This document shows positions 53,325 to 62,062 of a DNA stretch of 64,000 nucleotides, piece after piece. The position numbers and the translations under genes were made by a program. The notes under the pieces are model-generated. The model was given only the letters and a program-made list of their open reading frames with translations. It was not told the origin of the DNA and ran no database searches. Origin of the DNA: Streptomyces hundungensis (GTDB lineage Bacteria > Actinomycetota > Actinomycetes > Streptomycetales > Streptomycetaceae); the NCBI RefSeq assembly GCF_003627815.1, contig NZ_CP032698.1, positions 7,192,001-7,256,000 on the forward strand, read 5' to 3'. Within the stretch, counting starts at the first letter, position 1. Every line of letters starts with the position of its first letter.

Positions 53325-54206
53325 TCAGTCGCCGGACAGGGTGAGGGGGCGGAAGAGGCCTTCCTGGACCACCGACACCAGCAGTTCGCCCGCGCGGTTG
53401 TAGATCCGGCCCCGGGCGAGGCCCCGCCCGCCCGTCGAGACCGGGGACTCCTGGTCGTACAGGAACCACTCGTCGGCGCGGAAGGGGCGGTGGAACCACA
53501 TGGCGTGGTCGAGGGAGGCCATGTCGAAGCCGCGCGGACCCCACAGCGGCTCGACCGGGATGCGCACCGCGTCGAGCAGCGTCATGTCGCTGGCGTACGT
53601 CAACGCGCAGGTGTGCACCAGCGGGTCGTCGCCGAGCGGGCCCACCGCGCGCATCCACACCGCGCTGCGCGGATCCGCGCCCTCGATCTCCTTGGGCGTC
53701 CAGCGCAGCCGGTCCACGTACCGGATGTCGAACGGCTGGCGGCGCGCCATCCGCTCCAGGGCCTCCGGCAGCGCCCCCAGGTGCGCGCGGATCTCCTCGG
53801 TGACCGTGGGCAGCGACTCCGGCTCGGGGAAGTCCAGGCGCGGCGGCAGCTGGTGCTCGATGCTGCCGGGCTCCGGACGGTGGAACGACGCCGTCAGGTT
53901 GAAGATCGTGCGGCCCTGCTGCACCGCGGTGACCCGCCGGGTGGTGAAGGACCGCCCGTCGCGGACCCGCTCCACCTGGTAGACGATCGGCACGCCGGGA
54001 CGGCCCGGCCGCAGGAAGTAGGCGTGCAGCGAGTGCACCGGGCGCTCGCCGTCCGTGGTGCGCCCGGCCGCGACCAGGGCCTGGCCCGCGACCTGGCCGC
54101 CGAAGACCCGCTGGAGGGACTCCTCGGGGCTGCGGCCGCGGAAGATGTTGACCTCGATCTGCTCCAGGTCGAGGAGGTCGACGAGTCTCTCCGCCGGGTT
54201 GGTCAT
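53325..54206 (-). CDS. Acyl-CoA thioesterase II (TesB-like)
   Basis: A 293-aa double-hotdog thioesterase that hydrolyses acyl-CoA to free acid and CoA. It begins LVDLLDLEQIEVNIFRGRSP and includes VFGGQVAGQALVAA, RRVTAVQQGRTIFNLTASF and, in the second hotdog, ASLDHAMWFHRPFRADEW. The catalytic Asp-Thr-Gln network is consistent with the DHAMWFH region. It lies between the helicase and gpx genes, all on the minus strand, and may share a transcript. Confidence 0.93.
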   Translation of the reverse strand: MTNPAERLVDLLDLEQIEVNIFRGRSPEESLQRVFGGQVAGQALVAAGRTTDGERPVHSLHAYFLRPGRPGVPIVYQVERVRDGRSFTTRRVTAVQQGRTIFNLTASFHRPEPGSIEHQLPPRLDFPEPESLPTVTEEIRAHLGALPEALERMARRQPFDIRYVDRLRWTPKEIEGADPRSAVWMRAVGPLGDDPLVHTCALTYASDMTLLDAVRIPVEPLWGPRGFDMASLDHAMWFHRPFRADEWFLYDQESPVSTGGRGLARGRIYNRAGELLVSVVQEGLFRPLTLSGD

Positions 54207-54242
54207 GGGGTCGCGGTCCTTTCGGAACGGGGGGAGTGGGGG

Positions 54243-56756
54243 TCAGAGCTCGCCGACGTCGGTGACGCGCAGCACCGCGCGGCCCTCCTCGTCGGAGGCC
54301 GCCAGATCGACCTCCGCGCTGATGCCCCAGCCATGGTCGCCGTTGGGGTCGGCGAACGTCTGGCGGACGCGCCACAGGCCGTGCGCCGCGTCCTCCTCGA
54401 TGGACAGGAGCTTGGGGCCGCGGGCGTCGGGCCCGGTGCCGAGGTCGTCGTACTCGTCCCAGTACTTGTCCATCGCCTCGCCCCAGGCGTCCGCGTCCCA
54501 GCCGGACTCCGCGTCCAGCTCGCCGAGCGCGGTGAGGTTGTCCAGGGCCGCGAGCTCCACCCGGCGGAACATCGCGTTGCGCACCAGGACCCGGAAGGCG
54601 CGGGCGTTGGCCGTGACCGGCTTGACCTCGTCGGCCTTCTCCTGCGCCTCCTCGGCGGTCTGCACCTCCGGGTTGGCGAGCTGCTCCCACTCGTCCAGGA
54701 GGCTGGAGTCGACCTGGCGGACCATCTCACCGAGCCAGGCGATGAGGTCTTCCAGGTCCTCGGTCTTCAGGTCGTCGGGGATGGTGTGGTCCAGCGCCTT
54801 GTACGCGCTCGCCAGATAGCGCAGGACGATGCCCTCGGTACGCGCGAGCTCGTACCAGGAGGTGAACTCCGTGAAGGTGAGCGCCCGTTCGTACATGTCG
54901 CGGATGACGGACTTCGGCGACACCGGGTGGTCGCCGACCCAGGGGTGCGACGTCTTGTAGACGTTGTACGCGTGCCAGAGCAGCTCCTCCAGCGGCTTCG
55001 GGTACGAGATGTCCTGGAGGCGCTCCATGCGCTCCTCGTACTCGACGCCGTCCGCCTTCATCTGCCCGACGGCCTCGCCGCGCGCCTTGTTCTGCATCGC
55101 GGCGAGGATCTGCCGCGGGTCGTCGAGCGTCGACTCGACGACCGAGACCATGTCGAGCGCGTAGGAGGGCGACTCCGGGTCGAGGAGGTCGAAGGCGGCC
55201 AGCGCGAAGGTGGAGAGCGGCTGGTTCAGGGCGAAGTCCTGCTGGAGGTCGACGGTGAGCCGGATCGTGCGGCCCTCGGCGTCGGGGGTGTCCAGCTGCT
55301 CCACCACGCCGCCGTCGAGCAGCGAGCGGTAGATCGCGATGGCCCGGCGGATGTGCCGCAGCTGCGCCTTGCGCGGCTCGTGGTTGTCCTCCAGGAGGTG
55401 CCGCATCGCCTCGAAGGCGTTGCCCGGCCGGGCGATCACCGAGAGCAGCATGATGTTGGTGACCCGGAAACGGGAGGTCAGCGGCTCGGGCTCGGAGCCG
55501 ATCAGCTTCTCGAAGGTGGTGTCCGACCAGGCCACGAAGCCCTCGGGGGCCTTCTTGCGGACCACCTTGCGGCGCTTCTTCGGGTCGTCGCCGGCCTTGG
55601 CGAGCGCCTTCTCGTTCTCGATGACGTGCTCGGGCGCCTGCGCGACGACATAGCCCGCCGTGTCGAAGCCGGCCCGGCCCGCGCGCCCCGCGATCTGGTG
55701 GAACTCACGGGCCCGCAGGGTGCGCACCCGGGTGCCGTCGTACTTCGTCAGGGCCGTGAACAGCACCGTGCGAATGGGGACGTTGACGCCGACGCCGAGC
55801 GTGTCCGTACCGCAGATGACCTTCAACAGGCCTGCCTGGGCGAGCTTTTCGACCAGGCGGCGGTACTTGGGCAGCATGCCCGCGTGGTGGACGCCGATGC
55901 CGTGGCGCACGTAACGGGACAGGTTCTGGCCGAACTTGGTGGTGAAGCGGAAGTTGCCGATCAGGTCGGCGATCTTGTCCTTCTCCTCGCGCGTACACAT
56001 GTTGATCGACATGAGCGACTGCGCCCGCTCGACCGCCTGCGCCTGCGTGAAGTGCACGATGTAGACCGGCGACTGCTTGGTTTCGAGCAGCTCGGTCAGC
56101 GTCTCCGTGATGGGCGTCGTGACGTACTCGTACGAGAGCGGCACGGGCCGGGTCGCCGAGCGGACCACGGTGGTCTCACGGCCGGTGCGGCGCGTCAAGT
56201 CCTTCTCGAACATCGAGACGTCGCCGAGGGTGGCCGACATCAGGACGAACTGCGCCTGGGGGAGCTCCAGGATCGGGATCTGCCAGGCCCAGCCGCGGTC
56301 GGCCTCGGCGTAGAAGTGGAACTCGTCCATCACGACCTGGCCGATGTCGGCGTGCTTGCCGTCGCGCAGCGCGATGGAGGCGAGCACCTCGGCGGTGCAG
56401 CAGATGACGGGCGCGTCCGCGTTGACGGAGGCGTCACCGGTGAGCATGCCGACGTTCTCGGTGCCGAACAGCTTGCACAGGTCGAAGAACTTCTCCGAGA
56501 CCAGCGCCTTGATCGGCGCGGTGTAGAAGGTCACCTCGTCCCGGGCCAGCGCCGCGAAGTGCGCACCCGCCGCCACCAGGCTCTTTCCCGAGCCGGTCGG
56601 GGTGGACAGAATGACGTTGGCCCCCGAGACGACCTCGATCAGCGCCTCCTCCTGGGCCGGGTACAGGGTGATGCCCTGGTCCTCGGCCCAGGTGGAGAAG
56701 GCCTCGAAAAGGGCATCGGGGTCGGCACTCGGCGGCAGCTGATCGATAAGGGTCAC
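54243..56756 (-). CDS. Ski2-like DExH-box RNA helicase with DUF3516
   Basis: An 837-aa superfamily 2 helicase. The motifs are TPTGSGKSLVAAG (I), TAPIKALVSEKF (Ia), VVMDEFHFY (II, a DEFH box), LMSATLGD (III) and HQIAGRAGRAGFD (VI). The C-terminal half (about residues 430-837) is the actinobacterial DUF3516 region. I chose the GTG at 56756 (VTLIDQLPPSAD); the frame opens further upstream without similarity. The RNA substrate is unknown. Confidence 0.9.
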   Translation of the reverse strand: MTLIDQLPPSADPDALFEAFSTWAEDQGITLYPAQEEALIEVVSGANVILSTPTGSGKSLVAAGAHFAALARDEVTFYTAPIKALVSEKFFDLCKLFGTENVGMLTGDASVNADAPVICCTAEVLASIALRDGKHADIGQVVMDEFHFYAEADRGWAWQIPILELPQAQFVLMSATLGDVSMFEKDLTRRTGRETTVVRSATRPVPLSYEYVTTPITETLTELLETKQSPVYIVHFTQAQAVERAQSLMSINMCTREEKDKIADLIGNFRFTTKFGQNLSRYVRHGIGVHHAGMLPKYRRLVEKLAQAGLLKVICGTDTLGVGVNVPIRTVLFTALTKYDGTRVRTLRAREFHQIAGRAGRAGFDTAGYVVAQAPEHVIENEKALAKAGDDPKKRRKVVRKKAPEGFVAWSDTTFEKLIGSEPEPLTSRFRVTNIMLLSVIARPGNAFEAMRHLLEDNHEPRKAQLRHIRRAIAIYRSLLDGGVVEQLDTPDAEGRTIRLTVDLQQDFALNQPLSTFALAAFDLLDPESPSYALDMVSVVESTLDDPRQILAAMQNKARGEAVGQMKADGVEYEERMERLQDISYPKPLEELLWHAYNVYKTSHPWVGDHPVSPKSVIRDMYERALTFTEFTSWYELARTEGIVLRYLASAYKALDHTIPDDLKTEDLEDLIAWLGEMVRQVDSSLLDEWEQLANPEVQTAEEAQEKADEVKPVTANARAFRVLVRNAMFRRVELAALDNLTALGELDAESGWDADAWGEAMDKYWDEYDDLGTGPDARGPKLLSIEEDAAHGLWRVRQTFADPNGDHGWGISAEVDLAASDEEGRAVLRVTDVGEL

Positions 56757-56911
56757 GACCCCATCTTGCCTGGCGCGGGACCGTAAGCGGGAACCGGCCA
56801 CCGGCGCCAAGATCATGACGGGTAGGCTGCCGGCTCGGCCCGTCCGCGGACGAGCCGTCAACGGGGCGTCAACGGGGCGTACGAGCAAGAGGAATGGGGC
56901 GGGGCACGGCC

Positions 56912-57703
56912 ATGATGGGACCAGCGCACTCACTGTCGGGGGCCGCTTCCTGGCTCGGGGTGGGCGCCGCCGCTGCCGCCGCCGGACACCCCATGCCGTG
57001 GCCGGTGCTCGCCGTGGGCGCCCTCATCACGGCAGGCGCGGCCCTCGCGCCCGACCTCGACCACAAGTCGGCGACCATCTCGCGCGCCTTCGGGCCGATC
57101 TCCAAAGGCCTCTGCGGCATCGTGGACGAGCTGTCGCACGCGGTCTACAAGGCGACCCGGGGCCCCGGCGACCCCCGCCGCAACGGCGGCCACCGCACCC
57201 TGACCCACACCTGGCTCTGGGCCGTTCTGATCGGGGCGGGCGCCTCGGCGGCGGCGGTGTTCGGCGGGCGCTGGGCGGTCCTCGCGATCCTCTTCGTGCA
57301 TCTGGTGCTCGCCGTGGAAGGCCTGCTGTGGCGGGCCGCGCGGGTCTCCAGCGACGTGCTGGTGTGGCTGCTCGGCGGGACCAGCGCGTGGATCCTCGCG
57401 GGCGTCCTCGACAAGCCGGGCAACGGCTCGGACTGGCTCTTCACCGGGCCCGGCCAGGAGTACCTGTGGCTGGGTCTGCCGATCATTCTCGGCGCGCTCG
57501 TGCACGACATCGGTGACGCCCTGACGGTCTCGGGGTGCCCGATCCTGTGGCCCATTCCGCTGGGCCGCAAGCGGTGGGCGCCCGTGGGGCCGCCGAAGGC
57601 GATGCGGTTCCGTGCCGGGAGCTGGGTGGAGCTGAAGGTTCTGATGCCGGTGTTCATGGTGCTGGGGGGTCTGGGGGCGGCGGGCGCCCTGAACGTCATC
57701 TGA
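56912..57703 (+). CDS. Membrane-bound metal-dependent hydrolase (YdjM/DUF457 type)
   Basis: A 263-aa membrane protein with about six hydrophobic segments. The family's His/Asp motifs are visible: MMGPAHSLSGAA at the start, APDLDHKSATISR, GGHRTLTHTWLW and VHDIGDALT. I chose the ATG at 56912, 8 nt after GGGGCGGGG; an ATG 18 nt upstream is possible. Related YdjM proteins are induced by DNA damage in E. coli, but the reaction is not known. Confidence 0.86.
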   Translation: MMGPAHSLSGAASWLGVGAAAAAAGHPMPWPVLAVGALITAGAALAPDLDHKSATISRAFGPISKGLCGIVDELSHAVYKATRGPGDPRRNGGHRTLTHTWLWAVLIGAGASAAAVFGGRWAVLAILFVHLVLAVEGLLWRAARVSSDVLVWLLGGTSAWILAGVLDKPGNGSDWLFTGPGQEYLWLGLPIILGALVHDIGDALTVSGCPILWPIPLGRKRWAPVGPPKAMRFRAGSWVELKVLMPVFMVLGGLGAAGALNVI

Positions 57704-57774
57704 CCCTGCGCTGCCCCCACCCCGCCCCTTCCCTCAACCCTCCGGGGGATCCGCCCCCGCCGCACACGACCATC

Positions 57775-57935
57775 CGCGCAGTTCCCCGCGCCCCTGGGGG
57801 GTGCCGCCGTGCGTTTTTGTCGGACGACCGTGCGTGGCTGAGCGCGCAGTTCCCCGCGCCCCTAGGGGGGCCTGCTGTGTGGCTTTGGCGGTCGATCGTG
57901 CGTGGTTGCTCGCGCAGTTCCTCGCGCCCCTAGGG
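57775..57935 (-). repeat. Three type B repeats, minus orientation, 68-bp period
   Basis: GTTCCCCGCGCCCCT or a close variant starts at 57781, 57849 and 57917, exactly 68 bp apart. Each is the reverse complement of the type B core and copies two and three follow a CGTGCGTGG block. The copies are diverged between the cores, so the array is older than the 205-bp duplication. Confidence 0.88.
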
Positions 57936-57993
57936 GGTGTGCTGTGCGGGGTTTGCCGAGTCCTGAAGACGCCGGCCGGGGGCAGCGCCCTGA

Positions 57994-58234
57994 AGGGGCG
58001 CGGGGAACTGCGCGCTCAGCCACGCACGGTCCATGGTGAGAGGCGTACCGGCAGAACCCTCGCCGCAGCGCCGGGAGGGATGGCACCCCCAGGGGCGCGG
58101 GGAACTGCGCGGTCAGCGACGCACGGTCCGCGGTGTGAGGCGTACCGGCAGAACCCTCGCCGCAGCGCCGGGAGGGATGGCACCCCCAGGGGCGCGGGGA
58201 ACTGCGCGGCCAGCCACGCACGGTCCGCGGCGTA
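57994..58234 (+). repeat. Three type B repeats, plus orientation, 97-bp period
   Basis: GGAACTGCGC occurs at 58004, 58101 and 58198, a 97-bp period. The units 58041-58137 and 58138-58234 are nearly identical and include GAGGCGTACCGGCAGAACCC and the type B core. The first copy (57994-58040) is partial. The group faces the minus-oriented array, so the two could pair in a long hairpin. Confidence 0.9.
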
Positions 58235-58320
58235 CAGACGTACAGGGGGGCCGGGGGCACCCCGGGTTGTTGAGACCACCCCGCCCCGCACCGGGGTGCC
58301 GAGCCCCCCCGCGCCGCAGG

Positions 58321-60102
58321 CTAGCCGTGCCAGGATCGCCAGAGCGCGGCGTACGCGCCCCCCGCCGCCACCAGCTCCTCATGGCTGCCCAGCTCCGCGA
58401 TCCGCCCCCGCTCCACCACCGCGATCACATCCGCGTCGTGCGCGGTGTGCAGGCGGTGGGCGATCGCGACCACCGTGCGGCCGTCCAGGACGCGGGCCAG
58501 GGAGCGTTCCAGGTGGCGGGCGGCCCGGGGGTCGAGCAGGGACGTCGCCTCGTCCAGGACCAGCGTGTGCGGGTCGGCCAGGACCAGACGGGCCAGCGCG
58601 ATCTGCTGGGCCTGCGCGGGGGTGAGGGCGAGGCCGCCCGAGCCCACCTCCGTGTCGAGGCCGTCGTCCAGCCCCCGCGCCCACCCGTCCGCGTCGACCG
58701 CCCCGAGCGCCGCCCAGAGTTCGGCGTCGTCGGCGCCCGTGCGGGCCAGGAGCAGGTTGTCGCGCAGCGAGCCCACGAAGACGTGGTGCTCCTGGTTGAC
58801 CAGGGCCACCTGCTCGCGCACCCGCTCCGCCGGCATCCGCGAGAGCTCCGCCGCGCCGAGCGTGACGCTGCCCCGGCGCGGCGCGTAGATCCCGGCGAGC
58901 AGCCGGCCCAGCGTCGACTTGCCCGCCCCGGAAGGACCGACCAGGGCGACCCGGGTGCCTGGGGCCACCGAGAGCGACACCTCGTGCAGGACGTCCACGC
59001 CCTCGCGGTAGCCGAAGCGGACCGCGTCCGCCTCGACGTGCCGGCCCGAGGGGCGTACGCCCGCGTCCCCCGCGTCCGGCTCGATGTCGCGGACCCCGAC
59101 CAGACGGCCGATCGAGACCTGCGCCACCTGGAGCTCGTCGTACCAGCGCAGGATCAGCCCGACCGGCTCGACCAGCATCTGGGCCAGCAGCGCCCCCGTG
59201 GTGAGCTCGCCGACCGTGATCCAGTCCTTGAGGACGAAGACCCCGCCGAGCGTCAGCACCGACACCATGATCGTCATATGGGTGACGCTCACCACGGGGA
59301 AGAGCACCGAGCGCAGGAACAGGGTGTACCGCTCCCACGCCGTCCACTCCCGGATCCGCCGGTCCGAGAGCGCGATCCGCCGCGCGCCCAGCCGGTGTGC
59401 CTCGACCGTGCGCCCCGCGTCGACCGTCTCGGTCAGCACGGAGGCGACCGCCGCGTACCCGGCGGCCTCCGAGCGGTAGGCGGCCGGGGCCCGCCGAAAG
59501 TACCAGCGGCACCCGGTCACCAGGACCGGCAGCGCGACGAGCACCGCGAGGGCGAGCGGCGGGGCCGTGACGCCGAGGGCGCCAAGGAGCAGCGCCGCCC
59601 ACACCACGCCGATGGCGAGCTGGGGCACGGCCTCGCGCATCGCGTTGGCCAGGCGATCGACGTCCGTGGTGATCCGGGACAACAGGTCGCCCGTGCCGGC
59701 CCGTTCGAGTACGCTCGGCGGCAGCCCGACCGACCGCACCAGGAAGTCCTCGCGCAGATCGGCCAGCATCTCCTCGCCCAGCATGCCGCCGCGCAGCCGG
59801 ACGATCCGTACGAACACCGTCTGCACGACCAGCGCCGTCGCGAACAGGGCGGCCACGCGCCCCAGTTGGAGGTCGCGCGCCCCCGCGGAGAGGTCCTCGA
59901 CGACGCCGCCCAGGAGGTAGGGGCCCACCATCGACGCGATGACGGCGACGGCGTTGGTCCCGATCAGGATCGCGAACGCCCCGCGGTGGCGCCGCAAGAG
60001 CTCCCGTATGTACGCGCGGACGGTCGCCGGGGTGCCCACCGGCAGGGTGGTGGCCGACTCGGGGGCCGCCGGGTCGTACTGCGGTGCTGCCACGCCGATC
60101 AT
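58321..60102 (-). CDS. ABC exporter, subunit with intact Walker A and degenerate signature
   Basis: A 593-aa fused membrane-ATPase half-transporter with six membrane helices in residues 45-310. The ATPase domain has an intact Walker A (VGPSGAGKSTLGRL), Walker B (TLVLDEATSLLD) and H-loop (AIAHRLHTA). The signature reads LTPAQAQQIALARL instead of LSGGQ, so it should not complete its partner's site. Its ATG overlaps the upstream stop as ATGA, so the two subunits are co-translated. It probably exports a peptide, lipid or drug. Confidence 0.92.
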   Translation of the reverse strand: MIGVAAPQYDPAAPESATTLPVGTPATVRAYIRELLRRHRGAFAILIGTNAVAVIASMVGPYLLGGVVEDLSAGARDLQLGRVAALFATALVVQTVFVRIVRLRGGMLGEEMLADLREDFLVRSVGLPPSVLERAGTGDLLSRITTDVDRLANAMREAVPQLAIGVVWAALLLGALGVTAPPLALAVLVALPVLVTGCRWYFRRAPAAYRSEAAGYAAVASVLTETVDAGRTVEAHRLGARRIALSDRRIREWTAWERYTLFLRSVLFPVVSVTHMTIMVSVLTLGGVFVLKDWITVGELTTGALLAQMLVEPVGLILRWYDELQVAQVSIGRLVGVRDIEPDAGDAGVRPSGRHVEADAVRFGYREGVDVLHEVSLSVAPGTRVALVGPSGAGKSTLGRLLAGIYAPRRGSVTLGAAELSRMPAERVREQVALVNQEHHVFVGSLRDNLLLARTGADDAELWAALGAVDADGWARGLDDGLDTEVGSGGLALTPAQAQQIALARLVLADPHTLVLDEATSLLDPRAARHLERSLARVLDGRTVVAIAHRLHTAHDADVIAVVERGRIAELGSHEELVAAGGAYAALWRSWHG

Positions 60103-61901
60103 GCCGACTCCTCCACTTTCTCCAGGGCCTGCGCCTGCTCCTCGTCGGTCTCACGGGTGACGACCGCGCGGTAGCGGGCGTCGGTGCGCACCAGTTCGCG
60201 GTGCACGCCAACCGACGTGACCTCGCCCTCGTGCACGAACACGATCCGTTCGGCCAGGTCGAGGAGGAGCGGCGACGAGGTGAACACCACCGTGGTCCGC
60301 CCGGCCCGCAGTCGCTTGATGCCCTCCGCGACCTTCGCCTCGGTGTGCGAGTCGACCGCCGAGGTCGGCTCGTCGAGCACGAGCACCTCGGGGTCGACGA
60401 CCAACGACCGCGCCAGCGCCAGGCGTTGGCGCTGGCCGCCCGAGAGCGACCGGCCGCGCTCGGTGATCCGGGTGTCCATCGGGTCGCCGTCATGGTGCAC
60501 CGACGCCTGCGTGAGCGCTTCCAGCACGTCCTCGCAGCACGCCGCCGCGAGCGCGTCGGCCGCCTCGACCTGCCCCGACGACGGCACGTCGAGCAGTTCC
60601 CGCAGCGTGCCGGAGAGCAGCACCGGGTCCTTGTCCTGGACGAGGACGGCGGTACGGGCGCGCTCGAGCGCCAGCCCGTCGAGGGCGACCGAGCCGAGCA
60701 GCACCGAGGGCAGCCCGCCCGGCTCGGCGGCGTGTCCGCCGAGCCGGTCCGCGAGCCTCCCGGCGGCGTCCGGGTCGCCGCACACCACGGCCGTGAACCG
60801 GCCCTGAGGTGCGAGCAGCCCGGTCGCCGGGTCGTAGAGATCACCGGACGGCAGAGCCGCTCGTGGCCCGGACGGCACCCCCGTGTCCGTCCCGGCCGGG
60901 TCGGTGACCCGCTGGAGCGCGAGCACCCGGGCCGCCCGCTTCGCGGAGGGCCGCGAGAAGGAGTACGCCATCGCGATCTCCTCGAAGTGCTGCAAGGGGA
61001 ACAGCATCAGCGTCACCGCGCTGTACACGGTGACCAGTTCACCCACCGCGATCCGCCCGTCGAGCGCGAGGCGCGCGCCGTACAGGACCACCGTGATGAG
61101 CAGCAGCCCCGGAAGCAGCACCTGGACCGCCGAGATCAGCGACCACATGCGGGCGCTGTGCACGGCCGCCCGGCGCACCTCCTGGGAGGCTTCGCGGTAG
61201 CGGCCGAGGAAGAGGTCCTCGCCGCCGATGCCCCGCAGCACCCGCAGCCCCGCGACCGTGTCGGACGCCAACTCCGTTGCCCGGCCCGCCCTTTCGCGCT
61301 GGAGGTCGGCGCGCTTGGTGGCGCGCGGAAGCAACGGCAGGACGGCCAGGGCGAGTACGGGCAAGGCGATGGCGACGACGACGCCGAGCGCGGGCTGGTA
61401 GATCAACAGCCCGACGCAGATGACCACCAGCGCGCCGGCCGACGCCGCGAACCGGGAGAGCGCCTCGACGAACCATCCGATCTTCTCGACGTCACCGGTG
61501 GAGACCGCCACCACCTCGCCGGCCGCGACCCGGCGGGTGAGCACCGAGCCGAGTTCGGCCGTCTTGCGCGCGAGCAACTGCTGGACCCGGGCGGCCGCGG
61601 TGATCCAGTTGGTGACCGCGGTGCGGTGCAGCATCGTCTCGCCGACCGCGATGGCCACGCCGAGCAGCACATTGAGCGCGGCGGCGAACGCGAGCCGGTC
61701 GCCCGAGCGGTCGACGGCCGCCTGCACCGCCAGGCCGACGGTCAGGGGCAGCCCGGCGATGCCGCACTGCTGGAGCAGGCCCCAGCCGAGCGCCTTGAGC
61801 TGGCCGCCGAGCTGGTTGCGCGCCAGCCAGTACAGGAAGCGGGGACCCGAGCGGACATCCGGCTCGCCCGGGTCCGAGTACGGAAGATCGCGAATCTGCA
61901 T
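60099..61901 (-). CDS. ABC exporter, subunit with degenerate Walker A and intact signature
   Basis: A 600-aa half-transporter with six membrane helices in residues 40-320. The Walker A position reads VVCGDPDAAGRLADRL, lacking GK[ST], and the H-loop reads FTSSPLLL without His. The signature RSLSGGQRQRLALARSL and Walker B (VLVLDEPTSAVD) are intact. With the subunit encoded downstream this predicts a heterodimer with one consensus ATP site. I chose the ATG at 61901 (MQIRDLPYSD). Confidence 0.92.
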   Translation of the reverse strand: MQIRDLPYSDPGEPDVRSGPRFLYWLARNQLGGQLKALGWGLLQQCGIAGLPLTVGLAVQAAVDRSGDRLAFAAALNVLLGVAIAVGETMLHRTAVTNWITAAARVQQLLARKTAELGSVLTRRVAAGEVVAVSTGDVEKIGWFVEALSRFAASAGALVVICVGLLIYQPALGVVVAIALPVLALAVLPLLPRATKRADLQRERAGRATELASDTVAGLRVLRGIGGEDLFLGRYREASQEVRRAAVHSARMWSLISAVQVLLPGLLLITVVLYGARLALDGRIAVGELVTVYSAVTLMLFPLQHFEEIAMAYSFSRPSAKRAARVLALQRVTDPAGTDTGVPSGPRAALPSGDLYDPATGLLAPQGRFTAVVCGDPDAAGRLADRLGGHAAEPGGLPSVLLGSVALDGLALERARTAVLVQDKDPVLLSGTLRELLDVPSSGQVEAADALAAACCEDVLEALTQASVHHDGDPMDTRITERGRSLSGGQRQRLALARSLVVDPEVLVLDEPTSAVDSHTEAKVAEGIKRLRAGRTTVVFTSSPLLLDLAERIVFVHEGEVTSVGVHRELVRTDARYRAVVTRETDEEQAQALEKVEESA

Positions 61902-62062
61902 GGCGTCCCGGGCTTCCTCGCGTCGAATGGCTGGAGCCGTGCAAGGTTCGCCCTTCGTGCCCGTGGATTTCAATCGATTTTTCCGCGTTGGGGCCCAGAA
62001 CCCGCCATTGCTCACCCACCGGGTCTGGCGTCCCGGCCGCGCTCGCGCTTCACTCCTGGTCC

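Larger units (their letters stand above)
57704..58320. other. 617-bp gene-free region with a repeat array
   Basis: This convergent gap holds no convincing gene. It is occupied by six type B repeats in two opposed groups, described separately. Between them (57935-57993) I recognise nothing. Confidence 0.8.

Noticed and set aside
49617..54206. Contractile injection system locus around the DUF4157 gene
   Set aside because: The neighbours are acyl-CoA dehydrogenase, glutathione peroxidase and thioesterase; no sheath, tube, baseplate or AAA ATPase gene is seen.
53490..56786. Plus-strand open frame of about 1,100 codons
   Set aside because: It is antisense to the TesB and helicase genes, both of which have complete family motifs.
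57775..58234. CRISPR array
   Set aside because: The repeats are 68 and 97 bp apart, in two orientations, with related rather than unique spacers, and there are no cas genes.
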